From: Irpex lacteus
Lineage: Eukaryota; Basidiomycota; Agaricomycetes; Polyporales; Irpicaceae
Length of the DNA stretch: 64,000 nt
Assembly (NCBI GenBank): GCA_001986395.2
Contig: MQVO02000046.1
Span: 1 to 64,000, forward strand
Reading direction: 5' to 3'
Positions 11,941 through 23,507 of the stretch are shown here, piece after piece. A program made the translations under genes and the position numbers. The notes beneath the pieces are model-generated. The model was not told where the DNA came from, ran no database searches, and saw nothing but the letters and a program-made list of their open reading frames with translations. Position 1 is the first letter of the stretch. Each line of letters begins with the position of its first letter.

Positions 11941-13173
11941 CTATCGCGGCTGTAGCAACGAAACACAAACGTTAACCCAACCATCAGCGCCAGCCATGCA
12001 GGCACCAAGCCAGGCCATCTCGGTCTCCTTCGGGGCTAGTATTCCTTGAATAAGTGGGTATGCCAGATCTTGGAATGGAGGCTCTGACGCAGATGCGGGG
12101 AATAACAGCGGTAGTTGCGTGCTGAGAAGATTCGCGAGAGTGTTGGGTAAACCTACGTCAGGTGTTAGTTCCTATGCAACGAAGAGATAGGGAGGATAGA
12201 CGTGACTCACCATCTTCCAGTACAGGTGGTACGAGGTCCTGTAAAACAGGTCCATCAGGGAGGTAAATCCTTACGGGGACACTTCGAACGTTGTACGCTC
12301 CATCTCGGTCAGGAGCAGCTCCAGTATTCGGGTCTACCGATGGCGGCCGAGTATGCATAGTGGCTGCTCCGCCAGGGGGTGGTGATGTTGGACGATTTGG
12401 GGTTGTCGTTGGGGTCACCTTCGAAGCGACCCTCCAATATTCCTCGAAATTGTCTATTGTAGCCATATGTTTTATTGGTATCTCGGTTTATCCGCAGGGG
12501 ACACTAGACAACTGGGAACACTCACGTTCCTTGATACCTTCCCACAGCCCATCCTGCTCGGCCTTGCGCAAGGATGTCATACGTTTGGTGTTTCCCCATC
12601 GAATGAAGTCTGCTTCCTTCATCTGGCCCATGAACGCCTGTTTGCAAGCTTCCGCGCTAGGCGACAGAAGCAGCTTATCGGTTGGGGGCGCTGCAAGGTG
12701 CAGCACTAATCGAAGTGGAACGATTGATTGAGAGGAGGAAGCAGTTGCGATACGAGCAGATGCAGCGATAGTGTAGTTGTCGTACAAGAGACCTATCGGC
12801 CAGTGCCTTTCTTGAACGAATCTTGAATGAGCAGTCGCAAGACCAGAGCTGTGAGGGATACACACCATTTGAGCAGGTTTCCATCATCACTCTCAAACCA
12901 CCAGTCCTCATCCTTGATGGTACGGGCGGCCGCCTCGTCGAATACAACGTCCATGAGGAACCGTTTGAGGTCGGGGATTAGAAGCGGTAGGTAGCTGACG
13001 CGTGGGGCTTGCACATAGTAGCATTCGAGTCCGCGGTCACTATTGGCTGGAAGCTCCTTTGAGTCGACTCTGATTTCCAGAGGTACGGTTCCTTCCCATG
13101 TTAGTCTTCGAAACAGTGTTGTAGAGGCGGATGTAGAGAATGCGGATGGGGATGGACGTGCGTAGGTGGACAT
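11941..13173 (-). CDS. ATG5: autophagy protein ATG5
   Basis: ATG5 is joined covalently to ATG12 and, with ATG16, promotes lipidation of ATG8 on the growing autophagosome. Four exons: 13173-12866, 12806-12526, 12453-12211 and 12152-11941, 347 residues. The conserved opening is FRRLTWEGTVPLEIRVDSKELP, then LECYYVQAPRVSYLPLLIPDLK and DEDWWFESDDGNLLKWHWP. The latter is restored by splicing out 12807-12865. Further on come IGLLYDNY, the HNFEEYWRVASKV block, and a second ubiquitin-like region with VPVRIYLPDGPVLQDLVPP. The C-terminus AWLGACMAGADGWVNV matches the ATG5 end motif. A low-complexity insert (TTTPNRPTSPPPGG) lies between the domains, common in fungal ATG5. The frame is intact. Confidence 0.95.
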
Positions 13174-14392
13174 GGTGATTCTGTAATAGGAATAACTACT
13201 TGCAAGTTGAGTTATACGCACTTAGGACCTATAATCAAGCGAATAAGACTTTACCGGGAGCACGCGACTTTAGTTAAGTAGATTGCAACGGCGAGTCCAT
13301 CAAAGTCGAAAGCAAGGCAGATACGCGCGCTAACTACTATCTTGGTTCATTACCATCATGAGCGTCCCGAACAAAGTACGCGAATAATCAAAACCTGCCC
13401 CACCCAGGGTTCCAGAATCAGTTTATCTCTACTCTGTTGAAGTCAAGTTGACCTACGTCGTACTGCTTACTAGAGGGCAGCGTCGACTTGGCTGCAACCA
13501 TGAGGCGTTCGACTACACTATGGATCATTGACTCGGGCTCTTGTTGACCGGAACCAGACTGAAGGTATAAATATTCAACATGGGCAGGAGACAGCTAAGT
13601 GCACTGTTTTATCTGTCCAGAAACCTTAGAAAATATCAGCTTTCACATTCCGTTGAATGCAAAGTACACAGGATTGCAGAGTTCCCATAACATCGTGGAG
13701 TATGGACGTTCTCTACATATACGCTTCGTCGCGATTGCGTCTTTTGACCGACTTTTCACAAATGCTTGGCAGGTAAGCTGGTAATTACAGACTTGAACTC
13801 GGAGGCTAATTATCGATTAAGTATCCGCGACTTACAGAGGCCTGTAGTAGCACATTTTACAGAGGTCCGGACTTCGATGGACCAATTGTTTTCATTTATC
13901 CATGCACGGTTCGGAGTCTGTACTAACTGCTCCCGAGTCGGCCTAAGTGGGGCCTGAAGAGAGCGAAAGAGGCAGTTCAGACTGGGTGAGTACTCTAATA
14001 CATACGTCGAATGAAAAGAAGAAATACCGACATTTGCTTCAGCAAGGCTACAATACTGCTGCATAGTACGCAGTCCAACACCGTTCATACGCGACAAGTA
14101 TCCATGCACATGAGTACTCGCTGAGCTCTTCCTGGTGGCTCCCGCTCGCGATCGCCCACCATGGTACCTGTCGAAAAGGTGGTGCCTGGCGATTACAATG
14201 CTCCATCACCGGCGTGGTTTAAATTCCAGACCCAGACCAGGTACATATAGTTCGACTGTGTTACGCGCGCCGTCGCCTTTCCCTTTGCGCGAGGCTTCAT
14301 CAAGCTTTGTCTCCCTAGTTCCCTCGTTGTCGCTCCCTTTTCAACCCCCTCATCCTCACTGTCTTTACTGTCCTTACTAAGCAGCCCTCGAG
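13174..14392. other. intergenic between ATG5 and the secreted protein
   Basis: About 1.2 kb between two divergent genes. No reading frame here has recognisable protein character. It should contain both promoters. Confidence 0.5.
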
Positions 14393-15685
14393 ATGCAACT
14401 TCTTTTCAAGCTTACTGCTTTCGCGGTTTTCACTGCTTTATTTGTTGGAACCGAAGCCGTACCAGCAGCAAATGGGTTGCACAAGAGGACTCACGTTCAG
14501 CCCGTGAACCCTTTGTCCAACGCACAGAGGCTCGCACAAGGCTTCGTTTTGAAAAGGCCTCAGAGGCGCACTGCTGGTGAGTTCTCTTTGTGCAGTCAGA
14601 ATCACCGCTCAACGATCATACAGGAAGACTCCATGCTCGAGTATCTGCAACTCCCACTGATTCTGCGACACCGTCGTCGTCTATCGTGAGCGAGTCTGCA
14701 ACTCCCACTGATCCTGTCAGTTCCTCCGCTGCCAGTGCGACACCTACCGATCCCGCCAGCTCCTCCGTCGCCAGTTCATCTGCACCTGCTTCCTCTTCCG
14801 CTCCTTCTAGCTCTGCCTCACCCTCATCCTCTTCGCCCGCCAGTTCATCCGCCGCTCCTTCTGCTACCCCCAGCACGTTCAGCTGCGCGACGGGCAAGAC
14901 ACTGCTTCGGGGTCATATCCGGGTGCAAGCACAAGACAACTCTTTTAACTCGTATCTCAGCGCGACCCCTAACGCGTTCGGAGAGTTTGGTGGTACCACG
15001 AACGCGATAGACGAGGCCTTGATTGTACACGGGTGCAAGCCGTATGTCGGCTTAATCGAGTTATTGTTTGAGGTAAGTTAGTACGCTGTTCGTTGCGCAA
15101 TTTACTTACTCCGCTCGATATCATAGAATGCGGTAGGCGTTACTCAGCCGTACCTTGGCTTCTTCAAAGGATTCGCCAGCACAGACGCAAGTATTAGCTA
15201 CAACAGCTACAACTATATGTTTTTGGGAGGCGTTCAGCACAGTACGTTCAAGATTGCTTCAATAACCTGTGACCGTCTGGTCACTGACCCCTCCTAAGCC
15301 CCGGTCAGCTCGCCTGAGACTCACGACACCAGCTTCGGAGAGGATCTTCCTTCAGAAAGTTCGGTCTGGATGCTTGACTCGTCCAATAGATTCAGTGTGC
15401 AGTGGATCAACCCGGACTACAGTATGTGCCCTTCATCACCGATGCAAAACCGAAGACAACGAATAATCCTGACCATATACCCACAGCGAGCCCTGTGCCT
15501 TCCATAGGCTACGAGGCGGCGAGTCAATCCATTTTTATCACAGCCAATTTCGCCCAGTTCACCTCGAACTTTGGTGCTGCTACCCACGTTGTGCGTATCG
15601 ATTCACTATCATTTACGCTAGACTACTAACTGACTATCAAACTTTTCTTCTTCAGAACTTGATCTACGTGCCTATTGCAAACTGA
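14393..15685 (+). CDS. secreted Ser/Pro/Thr-rich protein
   Basis: A predicted secreted or cell-wall protein of unknown function. Six exons (14393-14576, 14624-15072, 15127-15241, 15299-15421, 15487-15590, 15656-15685) encode 334 residues. It starts with a clear signal peptide, KLTAFAVFTALFVGTEAVPA, followed by HKRTH, a possible Kex2 cut. Next is a mucin-like linker with near-repeats of SATPTD and long Ser/Ala/Pro runs, a likely O-mannosylation zone. The C-terminal half is a compact roughly 190-residue domain beginning FSCATGKTLLRGHIRV, with GYEAASQSIFITANFAQF near the end. I recognise this only as a general basidiomycete secreted-protein layout. All introns have canonical borders and the frame is intact. 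Confidence 0.78.
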
Positions 15686-16135
15686 TTGCGAGAAGCCTCT
15701 TTCCCTCCACTCTGTAGACGGTATCCCAAGGACTTTCATTTTTATCGTGTTTCTTTTGAGGGCTTTCAGGTACCCCATGGTCGTGCGTTCGTACGAGGCT
15801 TGTTGAGGGTACCTTTTGTGGTATACGAGTACTTCCTACGATCGTCGTATTCTTAAAGTACAGTAGTGTTGTAATGACATGCATGGTTTTGGGTCTTTCA
15901 TTCGTTGTATTTTGTCATGCACGGTGGAAGTCTGTATGTGCTTCAAAGCGATATGGTGTACATTCGATACTCGAGTACAAGAAAAACAATCGAAGGTCAA
16001 GAGCAAGAAGTCAGATTTACAACAAGATATATGCAACAGAGAGATGATAGCACAAAAACAAAACTAGATGAGGACAGCAGAATTTTAAGAAATCTAAAAG
16101 TACATACAGCAAAAACCTATTCAAGCGCGGCCAAC
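15686..16135. other. convergent 3' intergenic region
   Basis: A 450 bp gap between the ends of the secreted-protein gene (+) and the helicase gene (-). The right part is A-rich. It should hold both 3' ends; no gene is supported. Confidence 0.5.
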
Positions 16136-19100
16136 CTACTCATCCTCCCTCCACGGCTGCTCAACGTTCCCTTCCAAAGTATCAGCCTCATGCCCACCCA
16201 AATCCTCCGTCTGTTCCAAAATCTCCTCCTTTGTCCTCGCGATGAGGTCGTCGAGTGCGTTCAGGGCCTCCGTCCTACGGACAACGTCGTATCGGCCGTT
16301 CCGGTCAACTTCTTCATGCGGGTCCCAGTCAATCCTCTTTCCGGTGCAGCCGCCTCCAATATGAACGTAATTGATGAAGGCACGCCACAGGGGATCCAGA
16401 GATAGAACGGTGGGGTCACCGATGACGACCAGGAGGGCTTGTGCACGTGTGACGGCGACTACAAAGAAGTATCAGGTAAAGAAGTCGTTGTGTACGGCAA
16501 CGAAAGGAAGCATACCGTTGAAACGTCTGGGGTTAGCTACGAAGCCAAGTGTGTGACGCAAATCGAACTTGACGTTCTCCATGCTCGATCTTACAGTGGA
16601 GATGATCATAACTCGCTTCTCCTGTAACGCGATACAGCAAAGCGTTTCAAAAATTTATGTATACCAGAGAAAGCTAAGAACACGAACCTGGCCCTGATAT
16701 TCTTCGACACTTCCGACCTTGATTTCTTTCTTCTTGAGCAACTGACGTATCTTCTGCACTTGAGCGTGGTAAGGAGAGATGACACCGATTTGCTCGGGTC
16801 CTACACGGAGCATTTTCAACCGAGGGATTCTGGATAGACATAATGAATGCACTTACGGAGACGCAGTTTATGATCATCCAGGAGGTTGGTGATGTACTTC
16901 TTGACTTCTGAAGCCTCTGAAATGTTGAAAAACGACGGAGACGACGCCTCACGCTCATCCTTGCCCTTAATCCCATGGAAGATAACCGGGAAGTCTTTCT
17001 TGACAAGTCCATCCCAACGAGCCAAGTGCTGAGTGATGGTGGGATCGCCACAGGCAATGAGGTCTCCCCGGTAGAACTCGTCATTGGGAAACTTGAGGAT
17101 GGCCGGGTGTGAACGCCAGTTCTTCACAAGTTTGCTAATACTGAGAAAGATGATGTAGATGAGCAGGAACATCTTGACATACAAGGACAACGCGGAAACA
17201 TACGTCACGCCTCTTCCGTTCCTCTCATCGTAGATGGGGTTGGCCATCAGACGGTCGAGGTAGCTCTGACTAAGACCAAGATCCCTGGCGACGGGCGAAC
17301 GAACGATAGGCCCCAACTGCTTACTGTCACCAGATAGAACGACATTCGTCTTAGGGTCCGCCATCGTCTTTACAGAGATCATCACCTCAGGTTCGGTAGC
17401 CTGCCCTGCTTCGTCGATGAAGATGTGCGAGAAATGGCCTCGTGGTACACCAATACCGTAAGGCAGTGACGCTGACAGACAGGTACAAACCACGACGCGG
17501 AACCTTCTGAGCTCGTCCGGAGAGGGGACCACGAACCGATCAAAGCCATCATCCTTCGTGATACGAGACAGAGCGAGGACAGCACGAGGCACGTTCTCGG
17601 TTCCTCGAGAGTGAGCGTTCAGGCGGAATACTTTCAGCTTGCCAAGATCGACGAGCCGTTCTGCGATGAGGTCTGCGGCAGAATTGGATGGAGCACATGC
17701 GAGGATATGCGTATCTGTTTTAGTTTGAACGAGCTGACGGATGGCTTCGACAATCGTAACAGTTTTGCCTGTACCAGGTCTGGAGATGGTTAAATGTCAG
17801 ATAGCGCATAGCGATGACTGAACGTAGGACATACGGGCCAAATACTACGAACGGCACGCTTCCGTCCGGTCGATTCACGATTGCAGCAACCGCTTCTAGC
17901 TGAGGCCGGTTCTGCTCGATCTTCCGGTCAGTCAATCGTAGTTGATCCATCACCACTGAAGTGGGTGGGCGAAGGCGTTGTGCGTGTGTCGGGTTGGGGA
18001 AGAGGACGCGACTCTCCGTAAATGCGGTGTTGAGGCCTTGGTGCATTCGACGATAGACGAGGCGGTTGAGGTCGAAGCGGACATGATATTTTTGGCCCCT
18101 GTAGCTATTGAACTTCGGCGAGAAGCGAAGAAGCACTGCGTTCATCTCGACCTTGTGCACATGCCCCTCAAACCAGTGTTTGCTGGGAGAGCCGTAATTC
18201 TTGACGAATATGCGATCGGTAACAATCAGGCTAGGGCGTTTCTCTGCCAAACCTGCAACCTCCAATCTGCGGCAAAGTCAGCACTATCCGGGTGTCAAGC
18301 AGAATAGACAGTTTACTTGTATAGATTCGATAGTTGGACTGGCTCGAGAGTCGCCTCGTTCATGTCATACGCACTTAAATCGCGTCGCGCACGTTCTTCC
18401 TCGATCCACAACATATAGCCGAGGTTACGAGCGTAGTTGCTTGTGCTTAGCTGGTTCGGAATGAATGCTGAGCGAATGCGTGCAGCAGTCTTCGATGGAG
18501 AGAGGTTTGAGTCTTCGCATTCAGCCAGGAGGCTCTTCAGCGGTTTGGGGATCTCGTAGGGTAATAACCGTACAGCCCACTTGAACTCAGAAATCGCGGG
18601 AGGCGGAATGCCTGGAGTGAAGTCGTCGATCGGCTCGTCGAGCTGCTCGGTACGTTTGGGACGAACGTAGGGGCGGCGAGCCTTGAGAAGCTCGTAATCC
18701 TCCTTGACTCCAACGACTGCCTGCACCGAACGCGTGATGGCAAAGCGCTTGTTGAGGCGAGGATCCTTGAACACAAACTCAACGCGATCTTCGTAACGAC
18801 CACTGTTTCCTTCCGGGCGGAAAGTGATCGTGAAAGAAACCTGTTGGTTCTGCTGAATGGTCACAGGCAGCTTTGTGCGCCCGAGCTTAAAACTATCACA
18901 GCCCAGAAGACGTTAGATAAGGGGAGGGTTTTAGACACGGTGCTTACCCTGAAGACGTCGTTCGTGAGGTGAGCTGAGAAGACAGGCGAGCTTCGACAAT
19001 CTGTACACTAGTAACATTAGTGTTCTGGACTGCGATCTTCTTCGACCACGAAGCGTTGAGATTTGTAGATTCATTGACAAAACCGAAGTCGAGCGACTCG

Positions 19101-19600
19101 GGGGTTATGTCAACGCCGTTCTTGTCCTGTTCGGAATCATCAATGGCGCCTCGCAGAGAGTTGAAGTGAAGAGCGTTAATATGGCGTCGAGTGGTGAGGT
19201 GCTTATCGAAAAAGCTGGTCAAGATATTGGTAGCACAAGTGTCGCATCGAGTTTGATTTCGAGGAATGTCTATCTCTTCGGGGCCTGGATCCGTGACGAG
19301 GCCTTGTGCTAGCATGTTAGCCCGATGCCGCCTCCCTCGCGAATGCAACCCGTACTCGGCCGCAGTTGGTATATCCACAGAGCAGATGGTGCATGCCACG
19401 GGTAGGTTAATACCAGCTGCTCTCTTCGCAGCTTGCGCTTCCCTTTTACGGTGATGAGGGTGAACGACATGCTTATCGTATTCCTCGGTAGTCTCAAACA
19501 CAAGACGACATGTCTGGCAGGAAAAGACATCGTGGGAGTAGGGACAGTTCTCCCTCTGGCATACACCATACGCATAAATCTCGTCACAAACCTCAACCAT
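16136..19600 (-). CDS. MOV10/SDE3-type RNA helicase
   Basis: A superfamily 1 RNA helicase of the MOV10/SDE3/Armitage group, which acts with RNA silencing and, in Neurospora (SAD-3), meiotic silencing. Eight exons (19600-18948, 18892-18317, 18266-17835, 17779-17204, 17134-16857, 16800-16688, 16621-16516, 16458-16136) give 1018 residues with an intact frame. The N-terminus has a CCCH finger ([19 protein letters not shown]) and C2H2-like fingers ([35 protein letters not shown]). The helicase core shows Walker [19 protein letters not shown], motif II DEAG in [50 protein letters not shown] and [11 protein letters not shown]. The tail is acidic. Intron 17135-17203 is 69 nt and lacks stops, so retention would keep the frame. 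Confidence 0.93.
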
Positions 19601-19697
19601 CTTGATAGTTGGGGTGGGCGACGCTAGAAAGCTGGGGATGGTGGTGGTGCAGAGGAAAGCGAGTAGCAACACGGGTCCAAAGCGTGTTTTCTGTATA

Positions 19698-19709
19698 TAG
19701 ACGCGTCTA
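19698..19709. promoter_or_regulatory. ACGCGT palindrome (MCB-like), proximal
   Basis: TAGACGCGTCTA is a perfect 12 bp palindrome around ACGCGT, the Mbp1/Swi6 (MBF) core known from yeasts. It lies about 100 bp upstream of the helicase start codon. Binding is inferred from the motif only. Confidence 0.45.
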
Positions 19710-19759
19710 ATTAAGGTTCCCGGGCCCGAAGCACTCGGCTGGCAACCTTTGGCCCGAAC

Positions 19760-19773
19760 GTTAACGCGTTAAC
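19760..19773. promoter_or_regulatory. ACGCGT palindrome (MCB-like), distal
   Basis: GTTAACGCGTTAAC is a perfect 14 bp palindrome with a second ACGCGT core, 63 bp from the first. Paired cores of this type mark G1/S-regulated promoters in yeasts. Confidence 0.45.
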
Positions 19774-20100
19774 GCTCACCATGAACTTGAATATTCTCTC
19801 CATCGGCCACTCTGATAGCCTTATTCTGTAGTATAAAACGTGGTAGAGTGGTCTAGAGCCCTTGAATCAGTCATGGGACGAGATTCAGGTTGAAGCACTG
19901 AGACCCAAGCCGTTATTGACAGACCGAATTCCCCCTACGCTCTCGTTCGGTTCACACGTCGGTGTTAAGTAAAGATGAGCCCCTCCGAGCTCGGTATAGC
20001 ATCTAAATAAATCAAAGTCACGAACAAACGAATACACAAATGCACAACGACCTTTCAGAAGCGACTACGATAGGGCTGTCAACGCTGCAACCGCAGACCT

Positions 20101-21381
20101 TCAATCCAACTCATTCAAGCTGCGGGCGGGAGGAGGCTGCATAACAGCAGGTGTCGAAGCGGGAGCAGATACGACGGGCGGAGGCGGCGGGGGAGGTGTC
20201 AGCGCTGACTTCCTGCACGACAAATCAACAACATATCAGCACTGTCGAACTACGCATTGGTATAGGCAAAGCACTCACAATCCAGAAGCAAGCCCGGTTA
20301 TAGTGCTCGCAGTATCTAGTGCCTTCCCTACAGTTTTCAGCGCGGGGCTGTCGATGACGTCCTTGACTCCCTTCACGATAGTAGTGAGCAGGGATGCGCC
20401 GCTCTCCAGGTCCAGGTCTGAATCTGCGCCTCGAGCGACGAGCTCGATGAGCTCTTCTAGATCGCGGCGACTGATTCCAGATACAGATATCTCTCGCTTC
20501 TGCACCGGCTGAGGTGTGTCGGGGACCGGGATGGAGGCCGATGGAGGAGGGGAGGGGGCGGAGGACTTCCCCCGCCGAATAGGCCACCGATTATAGATGC
20601 GAAAGGCTTGAGCAGCGACCCGATGCTGAAGGCGCCGCTATCGTCAGGATCGATGGTGTCCCTTGCCAGTAGTTGCACGAGGCCGTCGAGATCCCGGGCT
20701 ATGAGTTCGAAGTCGCGACGTTGAACCTGGCCTGCTGGCGCTGCCGTTGGGACTGGTGCAGCTGCTACCATCGGTGCTGGAGGAGGCGTGGGGTTGGAGC
20801 TACGAATATCCACCCGTCAGTTTCAAACCAAACACCAGGGTCAATAAGGATGTATGAAGTACAACGTACAATATGCTATGAAGGTCTGACCCAATCCCAA
20901 GGATGCTCCCACCGATCTTCGCTATAGGCAAGAGCTTCTTGATCCCAGAAATACTAAACGCACCACTCTCATCCGAGTCGTCGTCACCGTCGAAAGCACG
21001 AGCAAACAGCTCGATAAGCTCTTCGACATCACGTCTTTCGATCTCGGCTCCACGCCGATTGTTGTGGTGGATGGGAAGGGGTATCAAACCTACGGGCTCG
21101 ACGACGTCTGGGTTCAGAATCGATTGAAGAGCTTGGTTGGCTGAGCCTGTTGGAGTGGAGCTACTCATAGGGCTGACGGTGGATGAAGAGGGAAGTGCGC
21201 TTGGTAGAATGACGGGTCCGATATCGCGTACGGGACCAATTCCGATGTCGTGTGCCAGTGGGACATCGAATAGTTTGTGGAAATCGATGTTGAACGGGTT
21301 GGGAGCGGGAGCGGAGAGTGTGAGACCTGTGGAGGAGAGAACGACGGCGAGGGTGATGAGGGTGGTAGTAGAGGAACGCAT
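20101..21381 (-). CDS. secreted three-module protein with dibasic cleavage sites
   Basis: A predicted secreted precursor of unknown function. Three exons: 21381-20870, 20799-20279 and 20212-20101. A signal peptide (TLITLAVVLSSTGLTLSAPA) opens it. Three related modules follow: ERRDVEELIELFARAFDGDD then DESGAFSISGIKKLL; QRRDFELIARDLDGLVQLLAR then DDSGAFSIGSLLKPF; and SRRDLEELIELVARGADSD then LESGASLLTTIVKGV. Each module is preceded by RR, KR or QRR and separated by Pro-rich linkers. Module 3 also has a QKREI site. This matches the layout of Kex2-processed repeat proteins. One base is missing in the C5 run at 20569-20573 (G5 on the coding strand) between modules 2 and 3. With one more G the frame is open for about 381 residues. 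Confidence 0.78.
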
Positions 21382-22470
21382 CGTGATGTCAGATCAATCG
21401 AGAGGAGCAGAGGGATTGCGAAAGTTTAGCGTGTAGGTTGGATAGAAAGTGACGAAAATAAGGAGACGTGAGAGATGTATAAACGGTTTGTCGTGAATAA
21501 AGTGGAAAGAGAGAAGTTAGTCAAGCTAGTACCAACACAGATGGTCGTTAGCATGCCAGAATACATTCAAGTTGTGGATAGTTAACAGGTACGTACCGAC
21601 CAGCACTGACTTGAGATGTGACTAGCACGTAAGAAAAGAAAGAAGATGAACTCGGAGGGGGTTGAGAGTAACTTGTTCAGCCTAGAGTGCTTATATACTC
21701 ATCCTCCCTCCTAGTCATGCCCACCGTGTGAGGCCGACTTACAAGAGTGCGCCCTCGGTACGTTGATGACGGTCCTCAGTAGGGGAAGCTGAAACATTAG
21801 GGCATCCATTATCATTGTGGGCGTCGGATGTGATTTGCTTGAGGTGAAGATGCGACGAGGCTTCATGTCTGTCACCCAACAAGACCACGGTACAGATCGC
21901 GCACCGAGGACATGCGCCCATTCTCATTGAGCTGTGCCAGCAAAAAACCAGCGGCGACATTGAGAGCGCAAATGAGGCCTCTAGTACACACGCTACCTAT
22001 ACAAAGAAGCGAGTCCGGTCAGAAGGCGGAGCGCATATGCAGTGATCACCAGAGACAGGATATAAATACGCACAACAAGACACACTGTCAGTAGTTATAT
22101 CAATACGCCCGCAATGTTCTCGAGCGTGAGTCACACCACGCACGCTTTTGTGAGACGCGATCGATTCAATTCGACCAGGCCCCTGGAAAGTACTGTTAAA
22201 AGGCGCTATGCACGTTACATTGTCGTCTTGCTCCTGACGCAGGGACGGCACTCGTTGCAGTCGACAACTGGCCCGACATAACGATATGTCTCGCTCTTGC
22301 GTTAGTGTTTTGTGTATGACGTTGGGCGTACCGCGGTACTAAATATCTGTACCTCAAGTTATTTTTTGACCAGCAGGATCAGCGATTTCACGTTTACAAG
22401 GACCAACTACGGAAGCTAGTCGCAGAGGTGGAAGTTGTGCAATTTCCTCCTGATTGGGCATGAGCAGACT
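21382..22470. other. intergenic, no supported gene
   Basis: The promoter of the modular secreted protein lies at the left end, with TATA-like sequence on the minus strand near 21475. No coding region is supported in the rest. Confidence 0.45.
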
Positions 22471-23240
22471 ATCGAGCCCTCTCACCACACCACACCAACA
22501 CGGACATGTTGGACTGAAGTGATGAAAGGGCACGATACGATCGTGCCACACGCCAAAAATTGTGCAAGTAACGCATCACCCATAACGGAGGTCGCATTCC
22601 TCCTCGTCATCGCAAGACGCAGCCCAAGGATAGACAGCCAATGGGCCGTCCCATCCATAGCTCTTCAACGAAACGACCCGCGTCGTTAGACAGCGCAGCC
22701 CAAGGACGCACAGTCAAAGGGCCATCCCATCCATGGCTCTTCAACAATAACACGTCGCTGGTACACGCAGCCTATGCAGAGGCTCTTCGACGACTCGGCG
22801 TCGGCACACGCAGCCCAAGGATGCATAGCCAAAGAGCCATCCCATCCCGGCTCTTCAACGACACGCGTCGCTGGTACACGCAGCCTACGCAAAGGCTCTT
22901 CGACGACACGGCGTCGGGATTCGCAGCCTATGCAGAGGTTCTTCGACGACACGGCGTCGGAATTCGCAGCCTACGCAGAAGCTCTTCAACGACACGGCGT
23001 CGGCAACGGAGTTGAGGGCTCCTGACTTGCTGTAACGGGTGAGCCCCACTAGACGCCGACCCACGAAGGGTCGTCAACGACACGACGAACGACGCGGTGA
23101 CCGAGTCACTTGTTGGTGCAAAAGTATGGGGGTGGACGAGTTGAAGAGAGGGAGTCGAAGGGAGCTTGGCGCGCGTTATATTTGCCAGTACGTATTGGGA
23201 TTAGCGCTGGTAGTAAGTGCTTCGGCTGAGGTGCACGACT
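22471..23240 (+). repeat. interspersed repeat with 43/71 bp tandem array, copy 1
   Basis: Three copies of this element occur in the window. It opens with GAGCCCTCTCACCACACCAC and then a 19 bp hairpin (22529-22547, arms GGCACGAT/ATCGTGCC with a 3 nt loop). Next comes a tandem array (about 22619-23005) of two unit types: about 71 bp (CGCAGCCCAAGGAYGCA ... CTCTTCAACGA) and about 43 bp (CGCAGCCTAYGCAGAGG ... GGCGTCGG). A conserved right flank holds ACCGAGTCACTTGTTGG and ends near ATTAGCGCTGG. It has no coding capacity of its own and sits directly downstream of F-box gene copy A. Confidence 0.8.
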
Positions 23241-23507
23241 ATGGAAGAGTGTATAGTACTCGCACTTGGGATAGTATTTGTGTCGAGATGAAGAGGGAGC
23301 TATATGTGATAATTATCAAAGCAGAGCAGGTTTATAAAATAAAACGTGGAAAGCACAATGGCAGATATGAGCGACGAGCAACTCCGAAGTATTCAACGTG
23401 GAGGAAATTACATGGAGGCGACATGCAAGTCATATATAGCAAACAACACAGATCCAGACAGTGTAAATCCAGAGACACATTCCAAGCCTACAAAGGCAGA
23501 TACAGCA

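Larger units (their letters stand above)
19601..20100. other. helicase upstream region
   Basis: This 500 bp stretch contains the helicase promoter and the 3' flank of the modular secreted protein. On the minus strand a TATATA element lies about 95 bp before the helicase ATG. Two ACGCGT palindromes are listed separately. No gene is seen. Confidence 0.5.

Noticed and set aside
14616..14897. minus-strand acidic frame (Glu/Ala-rich)
   Set aside because: It is the mirror of the Ser/Ala-rich linker of the secreted protein.
22619..23005. regularly spaced repeats considered as a CRISPR array
   Set aside because: The genome is eukaryotic, units are contiguous with no unique spacers, and unit lengths alternate between about 43 and 71 bp.
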